Part shown: positions 9,021-18,392 of the stretch, piece after piece | How the letters are laid out: each line of letters starts with the position of its first letter | How positions within the stretch are numbered: the first letter of the stretch is position 1 | Assembly (NCBI GenBank): GCA_003327435.1 | Contig: QOQV01000001.1 | Span: 124,001 to 188,000, forward strand | Length of the DNA: 64,000 nt | From: Ignavibacteriota bacterium | Lineage (GTDB): Bacteria; Bacteroidota; Ignavibacteria; UBA10030; BY39 | Direction: 5' to 3' | Translations under genes and position numbers: made by a program | Notes under the pieces: generated by a model | The model's input: the letters and a program-made list of their open reading frames with translations, nothing else | What the model was told of the DNA's origin: nothing | Database searches by the model: none

Positions 9021-9284
9021 CTAAAAATTGAATCCCCAAATTGCTACTGCACCAACATAAATAATTGCCCATAGAAAATATGCAATATAAAGTATTATTA
9101 AAAATAGGGGAATAGGTTTGTTGCCTTCTTTAATCCCTTCTGGAAATTCAGCAAGGTGTTCATCTCTTTTCTGATTTATTGTTCTAAATGTGTTAATCGC
9201 AATATAAAAAAATGTAACCAATATTATTCCGCCGAATATAGCCAGAATAACATATTGTGTTTGTAACAATTCATATGGTGGCAT
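9021..9284 (-). CDS. Haem-free protein resembling the CcoP (FixP) N-terminal membrane anchor
   Basis: An 87-residue protein with two membrane helices (about residues 11-31 and 58-83). The stretch FPEGIKEGNKPIPLFLIILY recalls the CcoP N-terminal domain, where DGIxExDNPLPxWW leads into a helix. Canonical CcoP continues into two haem c domains; this protein stops with none. The missing cytochrome c domain appears instead on the fused CcoO gene of the same operon. I infer a split CcoP anchor that docks on CcoN. The similarity is short and judged by eye. It starts 14 bases after the ccoS-like gene. Confidence 0.5.
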   Translation of the reverse strand: MPPYELLQTQYVILAIFGGIILVTFFYIAINTFRTINQKRDEHLAEFPEGIKEGNKPIPLFLIILYIAYFLWAIIYVGAVAIWGFNF

Positions 9285-9298
9285 ATTATTTCTTCCTT

Positions 9299-9574
9299 CT
9301 ATAAATTATGAAATACGACAAATAACATACGGATAATCGTTGCAAGCGACAGGAAAACAACTACCATTAAAGCGATTAATTCGATGGACCAAACAAATTT
9401 TATTTTTTTATTATCTACACCGTGATTTTTTATATTCATTGGTGGATTAGAAAATGGTAAATATTTTGCCCTTTCTTGTTCTTCAAACTGGCCTCTTTTC
9501 ACAGCCCAATAGAATATCCACATGGATAGGGTCAGACCTACAATCATAAATAATATCCAGAATTGTAAAAACAT
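9299..9574 (-). CDS. ccoS: CcoS-like cbb3 oxidase assembly protein with an added membrane helix
   Basis: A 91-residue protein. Helix 1 leads straight into WIFYWAVKRGQFEEQE, matching the CcoS signature FLWAVxSGQFDD. CcoS is needed for maturation of cbb3 oxidases, probably for cofactor delivery to CcoN. Typical CcoS has one helix and 50-70 residues; this protein has a second helix (about 62-86). It sits three bases after the fused ccoO gene, as expected for a cbb3 operon. The function follows from the motif and the neighbourhood. Confidence 0.6.
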   Translation of the reverse strand: MFLQFWILFMIVGLTLSMWIFYWAVKRGQFEEQERAKYLPFSNPPMNIKNHGVDNKKIKFVWSIELIALMVVVFLSLATIIRMLFVVFHNL

Positions 9575-9577
9575 AAA

Positions 9578-10546
9578 TCATTCTCCTTTATATTTTTTAA
9601 TTTCTATCGAATCGACTGGTTCATAAGATGCATCTATTCCACGGGGCTCAAGATTAGCATCTTTTTTTCCTACGAAATTTATCATTATATAATTGGATAC
9701 ATCCCAGATTTTTTCTGACTCTAATTCCCTTTTGAAATAGGGCATTGCTGTACCTGTGATTCCATTCATAATTTGATAATAGAAGATTCCGCTTGAAGCA
9801 CCCGTTCTTTTCAGTAAAGTAAAATTTAGTGGTGGGGGATTTAAATATTTTGCTGCAGGACCCTGTCCATCTCCTACTGGTCCATGGCATCCTATGCAAA
9901 AGGATTGGTAAATCCTTTCGCCTCGTTTTAGAGACGCTTCAGTAGCTGGATAAGGGTTAGGCATATTAATCCACATTTCTGGAACATTTCGATGAAGTAT
10001 CGCAACATTAGAATCCGGACCTTTATTATAAGCGTCAACAAGTATTTTATTCCAATATTTTTGTCGAGCAACTCGAGCATCTGCTTCCTTACCACCCAAA
10101 CTCTGAATATAACTGGTTAAGGCACGGATTTTTTTATCACCTAAAAATTCAAAAGGGGGCATAATTGATTCTGGTCTTGTATATCTGGGATTTACAAAAT
10201 GTGCATAGTGCCAATCATCAGGATGTTCACCACCGGCATTTGACAAATCAGGCCCAGTACGAATTGAACCCAATAAAATTGGTTCATCATTTACATAATC
10301 ACCTTCCTGGGCAATACGGTCTGCACCAAGGTCCCAATCCTGTGGACGGATATACTGAGAATGACAATAAGTACAACCGTTTTCTATGTAGATTTTTCGA
10401 CCTTCCTCTTCAATTTGGGTTCGCTTACGTACAATATCTGATGGTGTTATTTGAGCTTGATATGTTGGAATTATCACCACAATCACAAATATAATTATAA
10501 AAATCAGCAATGTACCCACTAAAAGGACACTAGTCGTCATTTTCAT
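9578..10546 (-). CDS. ccoO: cbb3 oxidase subunit II fused to a second cytochrome c domain (CcoO-c)
   Basis: A 322-residue membrane-anchored dihaem protein. After one N-terminal helix (7-28) comes the CcoO domain: GRKIYIENGCTYCHSQYIRP gives the first haem c, followed by GSIRTGPDLSNAGG, HPDDWHYAHF and PESIMPPF, all standard CcoO blocks. From about residue 205 a second cytochrome c domain follows with CIGCHGPVGDGQGP and a likely axial Met in GTAMPYF. Normal CcoO has one haem; the extra domain looks like one CcoP haem domain moved here. The ATG overlaps the ccoN stop (ATGA). Electrons would pass through these haems to CcoN. Confidence 0.9.
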   Translation of the reverse strand: MKMTTSVLLVGTLLIFIIIFVIVVIIPTYQAQITPSDIVRKRTQIEEEGRKIYIENGCTYCHSQYIRPQDWDLGADRIAQEGDYVNDEPILLGSIRTGPDLSNAGGEHPDDWHYAHFVNPRYTRPESIMPPFEFLGDKKIRALTSYIQSLGGKEADARVARQKYWNKILVDAYNKGPDSNVAILHRNVPEMWINMPNPYPATEASLKRGERIYQSFCIGCHGPVGDGQGPAAKYLNPPPLNFTLLKRTGASSGIFYYQIMNGITGTAMPYFKRELESEKIWDVSNYIMINFVGKKDANLEPRGIDASYEPVDSIEIKKYKGE

Positions 10547-11904
10547 ACAGATCTAATCTCCTTTCCTTTTACTAAAGTCATTATTACATTATAAAATCCG
10601 ATGATAAAACCTGCAACTATTAGAACACCAAGTAGAGCTCTTATAGTAAAGTATGGTACCATTTCAGGTAGTACCCTGTATATTGTTTCACCATGAAGCC
10701 AAGAACTCCCCTGGACAAGTCCTACAGCAGTGAGTACCAGGAAAAATCCATTAACACCAATCATCAATAACCAATATTGAAAATTTGCCAGGGTTTTGGA
10801 ATAAATTTCCCGACCGGAAACTTTTGGAAGAAAATAATACATTGCTCCTACTGCAATAAAACCAGCAAATCCTAATAAAGCTAAATGTGCGTGAGCCACG
10901 ACCCAATTGTTAAAATGCGTTATTCTTTGAACTGATGGTAACGACTGCAACGGCCCTTGAATACAAACGATAAAATAGAAGAATGTACCCGCAAAAACAT
11001 ACTTCCCTGCAATTTCTTTATAAAAAGTACTAAATCTTTCTTTTAAAGGTAACCATACATTAGTTAGAAAAGTCATAACAGGAACAAGCATACCAATTGA
11101 ATCAACGATAGAAATAACTTTTAACCATTGTGGAACTGGAGCTTGAATAAGGTGGTGCGTACCAATATGTGTATACATAACAAGTAACATCCAGAAACCA
11201 ATTAATGAAAGTGTATGACTGTAGATTGGTGCACCCGTGACTCGAGGAATAATATAATATGCAGCAGCAACCGCTAATGGTGTAAGTAGAAGGCCAAATA
11301 TATTATGACCATAAAACCATAGCCATATTGCGTCTGTCGTACCTTTTAAGGCACCTGTTTCTGGATTCCAGACAACATTACCAAGTGTATATAAAACAGA
11401 TGTCCATATAAATGCACCTGCTATATACCAGAGTGATACAAACATAAGATTTTCTTTTCTATTAAGAATGGTCTTTACAACAACAAAAGTTAGTATCAAA
11501 AAACTGATTATGACCAAAATATCTATAGGCCAGATCAATTCTGCATATTCTCTGCCTTGAGTTTTTCCTCCAGATAGAGTAAATACAGCTGCGGCAGTAA
11601 AAATATTCCAGATTATCATTGCTATATTTGCTAATCTCTCACTGTAAAGTTTAGTTTGTGTAAGAAGAGGTACCAAATATAGAGCTGTTCCAATTAAAGA
11701 AGGGGTTAGAAATCCAAAAAGGACGAGATTTATATGTATTGGTCGAATTCGTCCGAAAAGTAATTCGGGAATATTAGCAAAAATATCGGGAGCCACTAAC
11801 TCAACGGCAGCGGTTAGACCATACAAAGTTGCTACACAAACCCAAAATGCAGAGCTGATATAAAAATTTTTGGCAGCACTATTTGGTTTATCTAAAAATT
11901 TCAC
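10543..11904 (-). CDS. ccoN: cbb3-type cytochrome c oxidase catalytic subunit I
   Basis: A 453-residue haem-copper oxidase subunit with about 12 helices. It shows IRPIHINLVLFGF (low-spin haem His), WFYGHNIFGLLLTPLAVAAAYY (Cu-B His and the helix-VII Tyr used by cbb3 enzymes), IGTHHLIQ (Cu-B His pair) and VVAHAHLALLGF (haem ligands). It reduces O2 to water and pumps protons at high oxygen affinity. I set the start at GTG 11904: AGGAGA lies seven bases upstream and the N-terminus then reads VKFLDKPN. An upstream in-frame ATG would overlap actA and lacks a ribosome site. It follows actA by 20 bases, which joins oxidase and ACIII in one unit. Confidence 0.93.
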   Translation of the reverse strand: MKFLDKPNSAAKNFYISSAFWVCVATLYGLTAAVELVAPDIFANIPELLFGRIRPIHINLVLFGFLTPSLIGTALYLVPLLTQTKLYSERLANIAMIIWNIFTAAAVFTLSGGKTQGREYAELIWPIDILVIISFLILTFVVVKTILNRKENLMFVSLWYIAGAFIWTSVLYTLGNVVWNPETGALKGTTDAIWLWFYGHNIFGLLLTPLAVAAAYYIIPRVTGAPIYSHTLSLIGFWMLLVMYTHIGTHHLIQAPVPQWLKVISIVDSIGMLVPVMTFLTNVWLPLKERFSTFYKEIAGKYVFAGTFFYFIVCIQGPLQSLPSVQRITHFNNWVVAHAHLALLGFAGFIAVGAMYYFLPKVSGREIYSKTLANFQYWLLMIGVNGFFLVLTAVGLVQGSSWLHGETIYRVLPEMVPYFTIRALLGVLIVAGFIIGFYNVIMTLVKGKEIRSV

Positions 11905-11924
11905 AATACATTCTCCTAAATTTT

Positions 11925-12464
11925 TTAATGATGACAGACATAACATTCTACTGATGCATTATTTTGCCGATGACAGGTTACACAAAATTCCATTTTAGTT
12001 TGAAATGATTGAGTTACACGATCCATTTGTTCAATATTTCCATGGCATGTTTTACATTCTACACCAAGAACAATATGTCTTTTATGATTAAAGAATACGA
12101 AATCCGGTTGAAAGAATATGCGCTTCCATTGTATAGGTTTCTTCTCATCGTAATATCTATGTAACTTTTGTATTTCAGGATGTTGAGGAATAATATATTT
12201 ATGACAACTGATACACAATTCTACTGGTGGCATTCCTGGATAGGGCGATCTATCCACATAACTATGACAATATTTACAATCTATCTCTTTATCAGTTACA
12301 TGCAATCTATGACTGAAAGGAATCGGCTGCATTGCTCCAATTCTTTTCTCAGGATATATATAAACCAGATACAACATAATTAAGGTTGTCGCAAAAACAA
12401 ATATAATTAAAAACCACTTGTATAATGGTTTAAAAGGTTTTTCGCTTGTATTGATATCGTTCAT
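11925..12464 (-). CDS. actA: Pentahaem cytochrome c subunit of alternative complex III
   Basis: A 179-residue protein with one N-terminal membrane helix (about 15-37) and five haem c motifs: CKYCH, CISCH, CKTCH, CVTCH and CYVCH. PIPFSHRLHV and FFNHKRHIVLG supply the distal His residues usual for multihaem class III-like cytochromes. ActA is the pentahaem electron wire of ACIII. In most operons actA comes first; here it comes last of the membrane-core genes and directly before ccoN. Its start overlaps the actF stop by four bases. A NapC/Fcc-like cytochrome is unlikely given the surrounding act genes. Confidence 0.9.
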   Translation of the reverse strand: MNDINTSEKPFKPLYKWFLIIFVFATTLIMLYLVYIYPEKRIGAMQPIPFSHRLHVTDKEIDCKYCHSYVDRSPYPGMPPVELCISCHKYIIPQHPEIQKLHRYYDEKKPIQWKRIFFQPDFVFFNHKRHIVLGVECKTCHGNIEQMDRVTQSFQTKMEFCVTCHRQNNASVECYVCHH

Positions 12465-13711
12465 TTTTCTCCTTCTAAAGAATGTTTTAAAAGCGGATCA
12501 CCAAAAGCTATCATTGGGTATTTATTCCAGAAATAATTAATAGATGACATAAAGATACCCAAAAATCCAATCGTTATTGCAATTTGTATAAAATTAATAG
12601 TAAAAACTTCTGTATTAGAAACCGCTGGTGCAATTAACAAATTTCTTTCAAGCCAGTATCCCAGAAGAATACCTGCTGATATTAGCTTCATAGCATTTGG
12701 GTTCATTTTAATTTTTTTCCTTAACAAAATTATAAATGGTGCAACAAATGAAAGTATCAAAACTATATATGCTATAGTAATCCAGGGTTGATGTTGTGTT
12801 CTTTCAATGATGTAATGTGTTTCTTCCGGTAAATTCCCATACCATATAACAAGAAATTGTGAATAGAAAAAGTCACCATTCACAATTGCGAAACCAAAAA
12901 GTAGTTTTCCCAAATCATGTAAGTGATTTGGTTGAATTATTTTACCCTCTGGTCGTTTTTGAAATAATGTAACTAATATTATTGTCAATGCAATACCCAT
13001 ATAGAAACATCCAATAAAATAATATGCACCGAAAAGTGTACTTACCCAGTGTGGATCCAATGACATAACCACATCTATAGCAAAAAGAGAGTATAGCACA
13101 GCATATAAAATTGCAATTATAGTGCTCATTCGATAGAGTTTGTTGTATTCGTTTTCTTCATTTAGTGTTTTATCTATTTTTACTAAGCTTTGAAATCTTT
13201 TTGGAATATTTGCAGGTTCATAAATTTTTAGTAGATCAAGCCGTATTGAACTGCGTACATAAATATAACTTAGAATTGTCAACACAATCAGGTAAAATGC
13301 TACTCTAGATAACATAAATGTAGGATTTAGATAAGCCGCTTTGTGGACAATTGGTTCATTAAACCAGCTGTACAAATAATCTGCTCCAAATACTAAAATT
13401 ATAAAAAGAACCAATGATATAGGAAGGAAATAAATTGTACTTTCGGCTATTCTGATTATTGGTCTTCCCCACTTAGCATTGGTTAGTCTTAGAACTACAG
13501 ATAAAATTATAGAACCCTGCGCAAGTCCAGTCCAGAATACAAAATTAATCAAAAATGCTTGATAAGTATGTTTCACATTGCCTAAAATCAAGCCATAAGC
13601 AAAAGCTAAAATTCCTATCATTAGAAATACAATAGTATAACTTGTAAAGAGTTTCTTCTCTTCTGAATTAAGTGAATTTACCAAAATATTTTTTAGATCC
13701 TGTCTATTCAT
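12461..13711 (-). CDS. actF: Alternative complex III NrfD-like membrane subunit ActF
   Basis: A 416-residue membrane protein with about ten helices of the NrfD/PsrC type. It is a distant paralogue of ActC: both have a WTGLAQGS or WVGIAHSG turn and a SLDPHWVSTLFGAYYFIG or VPGWHSTIFAPYFVAG block. ActF is the more divergent of the two quinol-site/proton-channel subunits of ACIII. The start overlaps actD by eight bases and the stop overlaps actA by four, so translation is coupled. The assignment of F rather than C rests on order after actD and on the shorter sequence. Confidence 0.85.
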   Translation of the reverse strand: MNRQDLKNILVNSLNSEEKKLFTSYTIVFLMIGILAFAYGLILGNVKHTYQAFLINFVFWTGLAQGSIILSVVLRLTNAKWGRPIIRIAESTIYFLPISLVLFIILVFGADYLYSWFNEPIVHKAAYLNPTFMLSRVAFYLIVLTILSYIYVRSSIRLDLLKIYEPANIPKRFQSLVKIDKTLNEENEYNKLYRMSTIIAILYAVLYSLFAIDVVMSLDPHWVSTLFGAYYFIGCFYMGIALTIILVTLFQKRPEGKIIQPNHLHDLGKLLFGFAIVNGDFFYSQFLVIWYGNLPEETHYIIERTQHQPWITIAYIVLILSFVAPFIILLRKKIKMNPNAMKLISAGILLGYWLERNLLIAPAVSNTEVFTINFIQIAITIGFLGIFMSSINYFWNKYPMIAFGDPLLKHSLEGEK

Positions 13712-14207
13712 AATAGATGTCCTTTGCTCCTAGGGAACTTAATTTTTCCTTCAAAGAATTGACTTCATTTTCTTTTATTTCTATAGATATACCGAACTTA
13801 TCGATTGTAAAATCAGGTTTGTAACCTGGAAATTTTTTATACGATGGAAATTTTCCCTTTATAATCAATCCAAGCAATGTAGCTAATGCTCCAAAAAGAA
13901 TTGTGAATTCGAAGCCAATTACCAGAAATGGTATTAATGTAACAGGAGGTTTACCTCCCAAGGTTAAGTTCCACTGTGCTGAAGTATAGATAGCCAAACC
14001 AAAACCGGTTACCAATCCAATTATTGCTCCTGTAAGTGTGAACCATCCAACCTTGCTTGATTTTAAATTTAATGCTTTTTCTATTTCATGATTTGGGACA
14101 GGCGAATACAAAGAAAATTTTATGTGTTCGGAATTTAAATATTTGATCGCATTTATAAGTTTATTAACATCCGAGAATGATGCCGTTAAAAATATATTGC
14201 TATTCAT
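13704..14207 (-). CDS. actD: Alternative complex III subunit ActD (DUF3341)
   Basis: A 167-residue protein with a short N-terminal alpha/beta domain (residues 1-50), two membrane helices (about 55-79 and 92-115, with TGAIIGLVTGFGLAIYTSAQWN), and a C-terminal ferredoxin-fold-like tail. DUF3341 proteins are the ActD subunits that pack against ActC and ActF. No cofactor ligands are seen. It overlaps both neighbours by eight bases. Length and hydrophobic pattern match the family. Confidence 0.88.
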   Translation of the reverse strand: MNSNIFLTASFSDVNKLINAIKYLNSEHIKFSLYSPVPNHEIEKALNLKSSKVGWFTLTGAIIGLVTGFGLAIYTSAQWNLTLGGKPPVTLIPFLVIGFEFTILFGALATLLGLIIKGKFPSYKKFPGYKPDFTIDKFGISIEIKENEVNSLKEKLSSLGAKDIYYE

Positions 14208-15522
14208 GGTCGACTTCCTTTTTGTTTAAAGGGATTAGTTCTTTCACCTCAGTAATTGAAATAGATGGAAGAAATTTTGCAAAAAGGAAAAATAGCGTCA
14301 GGAAGAAACCCCAACTACCAAGAGAAATACCAATTTCAACCCAGGTTGGTGCATAATTGCCCCAGGCTGCTGGTAAAAAGTCGTGAGCTAATGATGTGAC
14401 TATTATAACATATCTTTCAAACCACATTCCAACATTTATAAGAATAGAAATTACAAGCAACCATGTTAAGTTAGTTCTAAATTTTTTAATAAAAAAGAGT
14501 AAGGGGAATACAGAATTACAGAGGACCATAATCCAGAATGCCAGAGCATAATCGCCGCTCGCTCTCCATTTAAATATCGCTAATTCATATGGATTTCCGC
14601 TATACCAGGCAATGAAGTATTCAATTGCATATGCATATCCCACAATTAATCCTGTTAGTAGAATTACCTTAGCCATATTTTCAAAATTGTTAATTGTAAT
14701 TAGTTTTTCTACTTTAAAAATTTTTCTGAGTGGAATAAGCAATGTTATTACGAGTGCGAGACCAGAATGTATTGCACCAGCAACAAAATAAGGTGCGAAT
14801 ATTGTACTGTGCCAACCTGGTACTATAGACAAGGCAAAATCCCATGATACCACGCTATGTACAGAAATTACAAGCGGTGTAGCAAGGGCTGCAAAGAATA
14901 AATATGCTCTACTGTAATGAAGCCATTGTTCCTGTGTACCGTGCCAACCAAATGATAATATCGTGTAAAATTTTTTCCTCCACCCAGTCGATTTTTCTCT
15001 TGCAGCGGCAATATCAGGTACAAGACCAATTAAAAAGAAAGTTGCACTTACAGTTAAATATGTAGTAATTGCAATCACATCCATCACAAGGGGTGATTTA
15101 AAATTTGGCCAGAGCAACATTTCGTTTGGATATGGAAAAATCCAGTAAGCCACCCAGACTCTTCCAAGATGAATTAGAGGATACATTCCAGCTGTAGCCA
15201 CAGCGAATACCGTCATTGCTTCTGCACTTCTATAGATGGACATTCTCCATTCAGCTCTGAATAGATATAAAATTGCTGAGATTAACGTACCGGAATGTGC
15301 AATACCAACCCAGAAAACAAAATTTGTAATAAAAACCCCCCACATAACTGGATGTCGGATACCTGCAACTCCAAGTCCAGATAAAATCATATAAAGCCAT
15401 ATACTCATCCCTGCTGCAAAAACAAGTGCAAAAAAACCAACAATAACATAATAATATTTCTTAGGCGGAGTTAGTGTCGAAAGTACCAGTTCGTTCACAT
15501 CTTTATAGCTTAAGTTTTCCAT
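14200..15522 (-). CDS. actC: Alternative complex III NrfD-like quinol-oxidising subunit ActC
   Basis: A 440-residue polytopic protein of the NrfD/PsrC family with about ten helices. Typical segments are GVFITNFVFWVGIAHSGTLI, AMTVFAVATAGMYPLIHLGR and VPGWHSTIFAPYFVAGAIHSG. ActC provides the quinol-binding site and a proton half-channel and sits under the Fe-S subunit ActB. I use ATG 15522; an in-frame TTG two codons upstream is less likely. It follows actB by 24 bases and overlaps actD by eight. Confidence 0.9.
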   Translation of the reverse strand: MENLSYKDVNELVLSTLTPPKKYYYVIVGFFALVFAAGMSIWLYMILSGLGVAGIRHPVMWGVFITNFVFWVGIAHSGTLISAILYLFRAEWRMSIYRSAEAMTVFAVATAGMYPLIHLGRVWVAYWIFPYPNEMLLWPNFKSPLVMDVIAITTYLTVSATFFLIGLVPDIAAAREKSTGWRKKFYTILSFGWHGTQEQWLHYSRAYLFFAALATPLVISVHSVVSWDFALSIVPGWHSTIFAPYFVAGAIHSGLALVITLLIPLRKIFKVEKLITINNFENMAKVILLTGLIVGYAYAIEYFIAWYSGNPYELAIFKWRASGDYALAFWIMVLCNSVFPLLFFIKKFRTNLTWLLVISILINVGMWFERYVIIVTSLAHDFLPAAWGNYAPTWVEIGISLGSWGFFLTLFFLFAKFLPSISITEVKELIPLNKKEVDHE

Positions 15523-15546
15523 AGTCAATCTTTCTATCCTCTCATT

Positions 15547-18366
15547 TTATTTTTTAATAAATTCATCTTTAATAACCCTTTTTAAATAAGTAATTGCTGA
15601 ACGAGTGTTATATTCCTCAAGCACCCTGTAAGCTCTTGGATTGTTTTTTAATCGACTTACTTGAGAATTTTCATCTAACAAATTACCAAATACAAGTGCA
15701 TTTGTTGGACAGGTTTGCACGCATGCTGGTTGTATTTCACCATCAACAATCTCACGAAATTCATCTTTTGCTTTATTTTTGGCTTCAATTATCCTCTGAA
15801 CACAGAATGTACATTTTTCCATGACTCCCTTGTCCCTTACAGTAACATCAGGATTCAACTGCAAATATGTAGGATAGGGATGTTCATAACTGAACCAATT
15901 AAAACGCCTGACTTTATAAGGACAGTTATTTGAACAATATCTCGTACCGATACAACGATTATAAACCTGAACATTTAAACCATCTTTGCTATGGTAAGCT
16001 GCATAGACTGGACAGACAGGTTCACAAGGAGCATTTTCACAGTGCTGACACATCATAGGTATGAACCGATTGCCATAATCGAAAAATTCTTCTTCCAGAT
16101 ATCTTTCAATTCTAATCCAATGCATTTCTCTTCCCTTCGAGACCAATTCTTTACCAACTGTTGGTATGTTATTTTCAGCGAAACAAGCTACTACACATGC
16201 CCCACATCCTATACATTTATCAAGATCAACAGCCATTCCCCACCTATAATTTTCATGTTTAACTTCAGGATACATATTTATTTCTTCAATATCCTCTTTC
16301 TTTTTTCCAACCTCTGAAGCTAAAATGCTTCTGGCTATATTTCTTCGATATTGCAAGTCGGTATCACTTGGAGATACCAGTTTTATCCATTTCCCCGTTT
16401 TATTAACACTTATGTTTACTGCTTCCCAAATTCGTTTATTCAATAAAGGAATAGGTGAATATCCAATATTTGTAGCATTTCGACCAAAGTTTTGATGGCC
16501 AAGACCGAAAACAATCAACCCAGTGTGGTATTCAACATCTCTGGAGACTCGAACTGGTACTTCCAATTTACCGTTTGAATTGCTTAACTCGATAACATCA
16601 TAATTTTTAATATTCTGGTGTTCAGCAAACTTGTCATTAAGAATTAAATAATTATCCCAAACGATTGAATTATACGCATCAGGTAATTCGTTCAACAATG
16701 TACTATTCGCACCTCTACCATCATAGTATTTATAAGAAGGAACTGATATTAATTTTAGATTTTCAAAGTCATCCTGGTATGATGGTTTATGTACTGAGCT
16801 CGCGGTCAATTTAATTTCAATTGGTTTCTCTCTTCCTTTGAGTTCAAAACCCTTACCAAATGCTTTTTCTAAAATCCCTTTATCGGATTTAAATTCTTGA
16901 TAGATATACTCATATAAATCGTTTACATTTTTCAATTTTGAACCAAATATTTGCTCATAAAATTTTAGGATATAATCTCCAGTAGTTGAAACACCAAACA
17001 CACTTTCCATAACAGGTTGCATAAAGTTTCTCGTCAGGTTATCTGGTTCATAAGATCCCCATTCTTCGTAAGATGTATTGATTGGTAAGACATACTTTGC
17101 GTATTGAGTTGTTTCATTCATTACAGGAGAAAACGCAACGATGGTTTTTATATTTTTTAAAGCTTCAATAAATTTTGTTTTGTTCGACAGTGTGAAAATC
17201 GGATTTGTATTTATCAAAAATAATACATCGTATTTGTGATTAATTGCATCGTCAGTAAATTTATCAATTTCATCATCTGTCGATATGTATGAATATGATA
17301 GTGGAATATCCAAGAAAATATTTTTACCAATTGCGCCGATTAAATAATTAATTAACATCAGGGCAATCTGTGTATCCTCGTCACATGAAATTCCACCAAG
17401 AACTACAGGATTGTTGCTTTTCAAAATTTTATTTGCAACTAATTTTATATCATCTTCTTTTATGAAAATTTTCGTTGCAACATTTTCTGAAGTAAATCCG
17501 TCACAGAATTGTTTTGCAAGTGGATTTGGTATTGATTTCGTAATTTCATTCAATAGAGCTAATGCAAAAAGTTTTTCACCTCCAGGAGGTATTTTTATCC
17601 ACATATCAGCCATATTACCTGTAATTCCAAGATATGGACTTATGTGTATAAAAAGGTTAGTCCGTCCAAGGTTGGGATCTGAGCTTTCATACAACTGTCT
17701 GGAAAATTCAACAGGAGATATATATGTTTCCAGAATATCAGCCGATAATGAAATTATCAAATCCGCATTTTCAAGAGATATTTTTGGAACAACAGATTTA
17801 TTAAACAATTTCTTGCAAGCATTTCTAATCGAGGTATAATTGACTGCTTCATATACCAATTTTGTATTTGAACCAATCGCACTTATAAAATCATCTATGC
17901 ACCTGGATAAAGCACCGGTATTTAGCTCGGTAATGACAGCAATTCTTTCACCTTTTTTATCTTTCAATAACACTTTTATTTGTTCAGCAATATCGCTTAC
18001 TATTAATTCAACATCAATTGGAACAAAGTTTCCGTTATCAGATTTTAATTGAGCTTGAATTAATCTATCGGGATTATATAGTTCCTGTAGTCCCGCCTGA
18101 CCTCTTGCACAAAGTTTACCCTTGTTAATTGGATGTTCTGGATTACCCTCAATTTTAACAGCTCTACCTTCTCTACATTTAATCAATATACCACATCCAG
18201 CCGGACATTGTCTACAAGTTGAAGCATACCAATCAGCTACACCCGGTACGATGTCTTCAGGTGGTATTACATATGGTACTATTAATCTCTGTGTTTCTGT
18301 TTTACACCCGGCGAATATACCGGCTCCGGTCAATCCAAGTATCTGTAAGAAAGTTTTTCTATTCAT
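15547..18366 (-). CDS. actB: Alternative complex III Fe-S / molybdopterin-like subunit ActB
   Basis: A 939-residue two-part protein. Residues 1-20 form a Tat-like signal (NRKTFLQILG, Lys in place of the second Arg) with lipobox FAGC. Residues 45-650 are a molybdopterin-oxidoreductase-like domain (B1). Residues 700-900 are a PsrB/DmsB-like ferredoxin domain (B2) with four Cys groups: CIGCGACVVAC, CQHCENAPCEPVC, CIGTRYCSNNC and CTFCVQR...CVQTC. B2 carries electrons from quinol toward ActA. B1 keeps a full C51-x2-C54-x3-C58-x27-C86 motif, although many described ActB proteins have lost it. It follows the copper ATPase by 26 bases and is the first act gene. Confidence 0.93.
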   Translation of the reverse strand: MNRKTFLQILGLTGAGIFAGCKTETQRLIVPYVIPPEDIVPGVADWYASTCRQCPAGCGILIKCREGRAVKIEGNPEHPINKGKLCARGQAGLQELYNPDRLIQAQLKSDNGNFVPIDVELIVSDIAEQIKVLLKDKKGERIAVITELNTGALSRCIDDFISAIGSNTKLVYEAVNYTSIRNACKKLFNKSVVPKISLENADLIISLSADILETYISPVEFSRQLYESSDPNLGRTNLFIHISPYLGITGNMADMWIKIPPGGEKLFALALLNEITKSIPNPLAKQFCDGFTSENVATKIFIKEDDIKLVANKILKSNNPVVLGGISCDEDTQIALMLINYLIGAIGKNIFLDIPLSYSYISTDDEIDKFTDDAINHKYDVLFLINTNPIFTLSNKTKFIEALKNIKTIVAFSPVMNETTQYAKYVLPINTSYEEWGSYEPDNLTRNFMQPVMESVFGVSTTGDYILKFYEQIFGSKLKNVNDLYEYIYQEFKSDKGILEKAFGKGFELKGREKPIEIKLTASSVHKPSYQDDFENLKLISVPSYKYYDGRGANSTLLNELPDAYNSIVWDNYLILNDKFAEHQNIKNYDVIELSNSNGKLEVPVRVSRDVEYHTGLIVFGLGHQNFGRNATNIGYSPIPLLNKRIWEAVNISVNKTGKWIKLVSPSDTDLQYRRNIARSILASEVGKKKEDIEEINMYPEVKHENYRWGMAVDLDKCIGCGACVVACFAENNIPTVGKELVSKGREMHWIRIERYLEEEFFDYGNRFIPMMCQHCENAPCEPVCPVYAAYHSKDGLNVQVYNRCIGTRYCSNNCPYKVRRFNWFSYEHPYPTYLQLNPDVTVRDKGVMEKCTFCVQRIIEAKNKAKDEFREIVDGEIQPACVQTCPTNALVFGNLLDENSQVSRLKNNPRAYRVLEEYNTRSAITYLKRVIKDEFIKK

Positions 18367-18392
18367 AATTTATTCCATAATAAATTTGCATT

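Noticed and set aside
15991-17839. Several open frames on the plus strand inside actB
   Set aside because: They have no ribosome sites, lie opposite a clear conserved gene and show no domain features.
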